A stretch of DNA of 10,442 bases from Actinomycetota bacterium (GTDB lineage Bacteria; Cyanobacteriota; Vampirovibrionia; Obscuribacterales; Obscuribacteraceae), in the NCBI GenBank assembly GCA_903970355.1, contig CAJCIF010000310.1, positions 1 through 10,442 of the forward strand. The letters run 5' to 3'. Below, one piece after another: positions 7,165-10,442 of the stretch; the stretch's first letter is position 1, and each line of letters opens with the position of its first letter. The translations under genes and the position numbers were made by a program. The notes under the pieces are model-generated. The model worked only from the letters and a program-made list of their open reading frames with translations, searched no databases and had not been told where the DNA came from.

Positions 7165-7173
7165 ATTCTACCA
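7165..7173 (-). promoter_or_regulatory. Candidate extended -10 for the beta-propeller gene
   Basis: On the minus strand this reads TGGTAGAAT, a TGn extension plus TAGAAT (five of six matches to TATAAT), about 28 bases upstream of the ATG. No -35 match is seen at the right distance, which is common for extended -10 promoters. Confidence 0.35.
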
Positions 7174-7179
7174 GCATTT

Positions 7180-7202
7180 ATGGGCGAGCATCCCATCGCC
7201 AT
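7180..7202. promoter_or_regulatory. Inverted repeat in the arfB/propeller divergent region
   Basis: ATGGGCGA at 7180-7187 pairs with TCGCCAT at 7196-7202, leaving one bulged G and an 8-base loop. It sits 20 bases before the arfB ATG and upstream of the candidate promoter on the other strand, so it could be an operator or a leader hairpin. The evidence is the dyad only. Confidence 0.3.
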
Positions 7203-7222
7203 TCGCGGTAGACTCTTTGTCT

Positions 7223-7639
7223 ATGCTTTCAATTGGACAGAGAATACAAATACCGCTTGAGGAATTCGAGATCACATTTGCTCGAAGTGGTGGTCCTGGC
7301 GGGCAGAATGTCAACAAAGTTAACAGCAAGGCTGTATTGCGCTGGCCCGTGAATGCCAGCACCAGTCTTCCGTATGGCGTGAAAGAACGCTTTACGAACG
7401 CTTACGGAAATCGGCTCACCAATGACGGCGAGCTAATCATAACGAGCCAAAAACATAGAGATCAGGCGAAAAATGTCGAAGACTGCATGGAAAAACTGCG
7501 CGAAATGATTGAGGCGGTTGCTGAAGCACCAACTATTCGGCGCGCCACCAGACCAACGCGCGCCTCTAAGGAACGTCGTGTTGATTCGAAAAAAGAGCAT
7601 TCTCTCAAAAAACAAAATCGGCGATTCGTCGGTGAATAA
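7223..7639 (+). CDS. arfB: Peptidyl-tRNA hydrolase ArfB (YaeJ/ICT1-type ribosome rescue factor)
   Basis: ArfB rescues ribosomes stalled on mRNAs without a stop codon. Its basic C-terminal tail enters the empty mRNA channel and its GGQ loop hydrolyses the peptidyl-tRNA. The protein has 138 residues from the ATG, close to E. coli YaeJ (140). The catalytic motif GGPGGQNVNKVNSKA is at about residues 23-37, with GGQ at 26-28. The C-terminal RRATRPTRASKERRVDSKK motif and lysine/arginine tail match the diagnostic ArfB tail and separate it from RF1/RF2, which are much longer and carry a codon-recognition domain. I prefer ATG 7223; a TTG two codons upstream (7217) is also possible. No Shine-Dalgarno is evident. 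The gene converges on the MarR-GNAT gene with six bases between stop codons. Confidence 0.95.
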   Translation: MLSIGQRIQIPLEEFEITFARSGGPGGQNVNKVNSKAVLRWPVNASTSLPYGVKERFTNAYGNRLTNDGELIITSQKHRDQAKNVEDCMEKLREMIEAVAEAPTIRRATRPTRASKERRVDSKKEHSLKKQNRRFVGE

Positions 7640-7645
7640 CTGATT

Positions 7646-8587
7646 CTAGGCTAGTTTCAACTCCCAGGTCTCGCCGACCATACTTCGCCCAAACATGGCA
7701 TGCGGTTCTTTTGACACAACCTGAAATCCTTCATTTTCATAAATTTGTCGCGCCGCAATAAGTTCTTCATTTGTCCAAAGCGTGATTTTTTCGTAACCAA
7801 CCTGACGGGCGAACCGTATGCACTCCGATACAAGTCGCTTTCCGATTCCTAATCCACGCGCCTTTGGTTCGACCAGAAGTAATCTTAATTGGGCTACTCT
7901 TTTGTCCTTTTTTGCCAGAACTACCGAGCCTACAACCTCTCCATCCTTTTCTGCAATCCAACAACGTTCCATCTTCGGGTCATAGTTCTGGATAAACTTA
8001 GCGGCGACGTCTGCCACCAAAGCTTCGAAATTGTCTCCCCAGCCAAGTTCCTGGCAGTAGAGAACGCCGTGACGATGAACAATCCATCCCATGTCTCCCG
8101 GTTGGTGGAGACGAAGCAAATACGGGGACTTTTGCTCAGTTGGTGCGGCTAATACATTCTCGATATGCTTCATCGAGGCAATCAGCCGATTTTGTTCGTC
8201 GCAAGTGAATTGGGTGAGGAGTTCAGCCGCTTGCTCACGTGATCTTGCATTCAGCTTTGCGAAAGCTCTTTGTCCTCTGGTGGTGAGAGACAATAGCGAT
8301 CGGCGACCATCTTCCTTTGAAGAAAGTTTCTTTACTAAACCCTTTTGAGAAAAGGAACGGAGAATTCTACTGAGATAGCCTGGATCTAGTCCAAGCTCTT
8401 TGCTGAGTTCTATAGCAGCGCACAAATCACGGTGAGCTAATTCGTAGATGACGCGTGCTTCGGTCAAAGAGAACGGGCTGCCTAACAACCCTTCACGAAG
8501 GACCCCAATTTGTTGCGTGTAAAAGCGATTGAATTTGCGTACCGATTCAACTCGCTGGGACAAGTCCGAATTTGCCAATGTTGCCAT
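7646..8587 (-). CDS. MarR-family regulator fused to a GNAT N-acetyltransferase
   Basis: This 313-residue fusion has a MarR-type winged helix in residues ~1-148: the recognition region lies around CAAIELSKELGLDPGYLSRILRSFSQKGL (56-84) and the wing includes EDGRRS (92-97). A GNAT acetyltransferase domain follows at ~156-313. The acetyl-CoA-binding motif A is LLLVEPKARGLGIGKRLV (236-253), with the R-G-L-G-I-G pyrophosphate loop at 244-249, and the YENEGF motif is at 283-288. This architecture is a known MarR/GNAT bifunctional family whose substrates are mostly unknown. It probably acts as a ligand- or acetyl-CoA-linked repressor and enzyme. Its promoter overlaps two MarR-like dyads, which implies autoregulation. 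The ATG is at 8585-8587, giving an intact MarR N-terminus. It is divergent from the repeat-rich unknown gene. Confidence 0.95.
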   Translation of the reverse strand: MATLANSDLSQRVESVRKFNRFYTQQIGVLREGLLGSPFSLTEARVIYELAHRDLCAAIELSKELGLDPGYLSRILRSFSQKGLVKKLSSKEDGRRSLLSLTTRGQRAFAKLNARSREQAAELLTQFTCDEQNRLIASMKHIENVLAAPTEQKSPYLLRLHQPGDMGWIVHRHGVLYCQELGWGDNFEALVADVAAKFIQNYDPKMERCWIAEKDGEVVGSVVLAKKDKRVAQLRLLLVEPKARGLGIGKRLVSECIRFARQVGYEKITLWTNEELIAARQIYENEGFQVVSKEPHAMFGRSMVGETWELKLA

Positions 8588-8597
8588 GAATTTTCAA

Positions 8598-8607
8598 TTG
8601 CTCGCAA
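8598..8607. promoter_or_regulatory. Third MarR-like dyad, in the leader of the MarR-GNAT gene
   Basis: TTGCTCGCAA is a perfect 4+2+4 palindrome of the MarR-box type (TTGC-N-GCAA). It is centred about 20 bases from the next dyad, so all three lie on nearly the same helix face. It would sit in the 5' leader of the regulator transcript. Confidence 0.35.
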
Positions 8608-8612
8608 CAGTA

Positions 8613-8631
8613 TAGTTGCTATTGTCAATTA
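8613..8631. promoter_or_regulatory. MarR-like operator dyad 1
   Basis: TAGTTGCTATTGTCAATTA is an imperfect inverted repeat (six of nine pairs match) with the same outline as dyad 2. It contains the proposed -10 of the MarR-GNAT promoter, so occupancy would block that promoter. Confidence 0.5.
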
Positions 8632-8649
8632 TTTACTTGACTATGTCAA
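8621..8649 (-). promoter_or_regulatory. Promoter of the MarR-GNAT gene
   Basis: On the minus strand a perfect TTGACA (8644-8649) is followed after 17 bases by GACAAT (8621-8626; four of six to TATAAT). Predicted transcription starts near 8614, giving a leader of about 27 bases. The -35 lies in dyad 2 and the -10 in dyad 1, as expected for autorepression. Confidence 0.55.
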
Positions 8650-8652
8650 CTA
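8634..8652. promoter_or_regulatory. MarR-like operator dyad 2
   Basis: TACTTGACTATGTCAACTA contains TTGAC-TAT-GTCAA, a perfect 5+3+5 palindrome, with outer TA/TA also pairing. Its centre is 21 bases, about two helical turns, from dyad 1. It covers the -35 words of both divergent promoters. Confidence 0.55.
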
Positions 8653-8664
8653 TATTTGTATAAA
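8637..8664 (+). promoter_or_regulatory. Divergent promoter toward the repeat-rich unknown gene
   Basis: TTGACT (8637-8642) and TATAAA (8659-8664) each match five of six consensus bases, with a 16-base spacer. Transcription would start near 8671, leaving a leader of about 150 bases that contains a small GGGG-AAAT-CCCC hairpin (8734-8745). The -35 is inside dyad 2, so the MarR-GNAT protein probably controls this gene too. Confidence 0.55.
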
Positions 8665-8819
8665 CCAGTTCGGGTGCCGCCCTCTATACGTTCTTAAATT
8701 ACAAAAGCCCCTGTTTCCGCTTGCGCCGAGATTGGGGAAATCCCCCCTATTCACAACCGTGAAAACGTCATCGGGTGTATCCTTCGGGTAGTTTGCACCA
8801 CAAAGCAAAGAGAAATGCA

Positions 8820-9716
8820 ATGGCAGACGAATCAAAGCCGCTAGATTGGATCAACCATCATGAGATGGCATCATCCTTTGTGCCTTTGCCTCCGGCAACA
8901 CCATTTGTAGAACCTGACACTGCATTCATCCAACAGTTCCGCAATGATTGCAAGCCACCGCTCGCTAAGGCTACCGATTCATCCGGTACCACAATTACAC
9001 TCGATTCTTCTGGCACCACAATTACACCTGGTTCGCCTGGCACCACAATTACAGATAACAGTGTCGGCAGTAACAACAGTGACGCAACATCAGTTGCACC
9101 GCCTTCAAACCAATCTTACGACTTCCCGCTTTTGCATTTAAATCGCGCCGAAATTACAGGAGCTAATTTAGTTCAACCAACTGAAATACAGCCGAACAGC
9201 GCATCACAAACGCAAGAACAATCAGGCGGTGTGATTGATTGGATAAGCCATCACAAGTTAGCAGCTACCATCGCCGTTACAGCACTTGCATTTTGTTCAA
9301 GCTCACGTTTGAGAAATGCCGCTGTGCGATTTTTTGAAGGAGATGGCGAGGCATCTCGAGTTGGCGGGCAGATCTTCCATGATTACGAACAGACTCCCCG
9401 TGCGGCTGTTCCGAGTTTCTTCGAATCTATCTTTTCTAGTCCATCAAGAACGAGTGCGAGCGCCGGTTCGCCTGCTGTTTATTTTGAATCGACAGGTGGA
9501 TTCGCACAACATGAAACGTCGCCCTTTTTAGAAAGGCTTGGACTGATCAGCACTCCGGGAACCGAGCCGGATAGAATTTATCACTCCTCCACATTGCCTG
9601 TTTATCACCCGCACATGACGACCTTCGTGAAAGACCGCGGACTCAAAAATTTGCACAGGATGCACCAGGGAGGAGGAAATCCTCTCACTATGAATTGGGG
9701 AAAAATAAAGTTCTAA
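8820..9716 (+). CDS. Repeat-rich unknown protein with duplicated DWI(N/S)HH motif
   Basis: I do not recognise this 298-residue protein. The motif D-W-I-(N/S)-H-H-x-(M/L)-A occurs twice, at residues 9-17 and 140-148. Between the copies lies a Thr/Ser-rich, apparently disordered region with three 9-residue repeats of (D/G)S(S/P)GTTIT (53-79). The second motif runs straight into a short hydrophobic stretch, LAATIAVTALAFCSSS (147-162), followed by RLRNAAVR, which could be a single membrane segment or an amphipathic anchor. There is no N-terminal signal peptide. The C-terminal ~130 residues are rich in Ser, Pro and Phe and end QGGGNPLTMNWGKIKF. I chose ATG 8820, preceded by AAGAGA; an in-frame GTG at 8775 would add an unconvincing 15 residues. 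It is divergent from the MarR-GNAT gene and likely regulated by it. The stop codon overlaps that of the M24 peptidase gene. Confidence 0.75.
   Translation: MADESKPLDWINHHEMASSFVPLPPATPFVEPDTAFIQQFRNDCKPPLAKATDSSGTTITLDSSGTTITPGSPGTTITDNSVGSNNSDATSVAPPSNQSYDFPLLHLNRAEITGANLVQPTEIQPNSASQTQEQSGGVIDWISHHKLAATIAVTALAFCSSSRLRNAAVRFFEGDGEASRVGGQIFHDYEQTPRAAVPSFFESIFSSPSRTSASAGSPAVYFESTGGFAQHETSPFLERLGLISTPGTEPDRIYHSSTLPVYHPHMTTFVKDRGLKNLHRMHQGGGNPLTMNWGKIKF
8976..9056 (+). repeat. Three tandem 27-bp repeats
   Basis: Units 8976-9002, 9003-9029 and 9030-9056 share the core GGNACCACAATTACA and encode (D/G)S(S/P)GTTIT plus two variable residues. Third-position and edge differences show they are not freshly duplicated. 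The period keeps the reading frame. Confidence 0.92.
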
Positions 9717-10405
9717 AGGGTGAGCAGATCTTCAAAGAAGGCGCCATATTGTTGATCCGGATCACCGAGATGAAGTTCTAAGATCCAGTGCCTTTTACTG
9801 CCATCTTCTAAAAGAGTGTCCATAGGCAAATTATTGAGTTCGTTGATATAGTGCTCCGGCAATTTTCCGTGTCTTTGTTTATGGGAGAACTCACCGATGA
9901 TATGTCCGCCAATCTCGCTTGCATAGGCCCATCCAGCTTCTGAACTTAGTGCCAGGATTTCTGCAAACAATTCAGCACCAGTCATGCTGGGCCGTTTGAG
10001 ATAAAACGCTTTGGACTCTACCCAAATGCGCTCAAGATCTACCAAAAGTTTCGCTTTCTTCGGATCGGTTCCCATCAAAAACGTCTTGCCGATGTCACCT
10101 TCGTACTCATCAAAGACAGGGCCCAAGTCCAAATAAACCAGATCATTTTCTTGAATAGTTTGATCCGGCGGATTGAAATCGAATGAAAGAATCGAGTTTG
10201 TGCCAGTACGCACTATGCGTTTGTGCCAGTGTTTCTTTGTGCCAAATTTTTCCAGAGCCAGCTCATATATCTGCTCTGTCACTTCTTTTTCCGTCGCGCC
10301 AATCTTAAGAAAGCCCTTATCCTCAACTAGTTTGAGAAGTTGTCGGGCTTTTTGTTGGGCTTCAAAAAGCCCTTTATCCAAATCCGAAATCAAAGTCGAT
10401 GACAT
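9713..10405 (-). CDS. M24-family (creatinase/aminopeptidase-fold) metallopeptidase
   Basis: This is a pita-bread-fold metallopeptidase of about 230 residues, related to Xaa-Pro and methionine aminopeptidases but lacking the N-terminal domain of Xaa-Pro aminopeptidase. The five metal ligands of the family are present. Counting from ATG 10405 they are D93 (YLDLGPVFDEYEG), D104 (GDIGKTF, 11 residues later as usual), H168 (IGGHIIGEF), E210 (ILELHLGD) and E225 (GAFFEDLL). The motif HKRIVRTGTNSILSFDFNPPD is typical of this single-domain subgroup, whose substrate is not known. The start is uncertain: ATG 10405 is my choice, a TTG at 10423 is in frame, and no stop separates it from the window edge, so the protein could begin further upstream. 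Its stop codon overlaps that of the convergent unknown gene by four bases (9713-9716). Confidence 0.9.
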   Translation of the reverse strand: MSSTLISDLDKGLFEAQQKARQLLKLVEDKGFLKIGATEKEVTEQIYELALEKFGTKKHWHKRIVRTGTNSILSFDFNPPDQTIQENDLVYLDLGPVFDEYEGDIGKTFLMGTDPKKAKLLVDLERIWVESKAFYLKRPSMTGAELFAEILALSSEAGWAYASEIGGHIIGEFSHKQRHGKLPEHYINELNNLPMDTLLEDGSKRHWILELHLGDPDQQYGAFFEDLLTL

Positions 10406-10442
10406 ATACAGTTGCTCAGTCAACGGGGAACGGCCGTCTGAA

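Noticed and set aside
8734..8745. GGGG-AAAT-CCCC hairpin as a riboswitch or terminator
   Set aside because: Only a 4-bp stem, no T-run and no surrounding conserved architecture; kept only as a note on the leader.
8775..8819. GTG-initiated extension of the repeat-rich unknown protein
   Set aside because: The 15 extra residues are unremarkable, and ATG 8820 has a better purine-rich upstream sequence (AAGAGA); GTG 8775 has none.

Overview
The window looks like a chromosomal segment from a bacterium on the cyanobacterial side of the tree. My best guess is a non-photosynthetic relative (Vampirovibrionia/Melainabacteria, perhaps Obscuribacterales). The main evidence is the RecG helicase, whose N-terminal extension I recall resembling that of cyanobacterial RecG, together with a Myxococcus-type MglA GTPase and several exported or low-complexity proteins of unknown function. 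This assignment is an inference; no rRNA or other decisive marker is present.

Layout. Bases 1-999 hold the 3' part of hslO (Hsp33 redox chaperone, + strand, cut by the left edge) converging on rpmB (ribosomal protein bL28, - strand). A gene-free stretch of about 490 bases follows, with a perfect TATAAT -10 for rpmB, twin TCAA-N-TTGA dyads and a short upstream ORF that overlaps the mglA start. mglA (Ras-like polarity GTPase) and then recG run on the + strand. recG is about 230 residues longer than usual and carries nine 15-bp tandem repeats in its linker. Seven bases after recG comes a gene for an exported two-domain protein of unknown function.

Bases 5713-7137 are a two-gene - strand unit: an exported beta-propeller/Asp-box protein followed by a small protein of unknown function. 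Divergent from it is arfB (ribosome-rescue peptidyl-tRNA hydrolase), which converges on a MarR-GNAT fusion regulator/acetyltransferase (- strand). The MarR-GNAT gene is divergent from a gene for a repeat-rich unknown protein with a duplicated DWI(N/S)HH motif. The region between them holds overlapping divergent promoters covered by at least two MarR-like dyads centred 21 bp apart. The window ends with an M24-family metallopeptidase (- strand) whose stop codon overlaps that of the unknown protein.

Most genes are conserved housekeeping or stress functions: translation (bL28, ArfB), redox proteostasis (Hsp33), recombination (RecG) and polarity or motility signalling (MglA). I see no phage, IS element, CRISPR array, toxin-antitoxin pair or RNA gene. 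The parts most worth a second look are the MarR-GNAT/unknown-gene control region with its partner protein, and the RecG extension with its repeat array.
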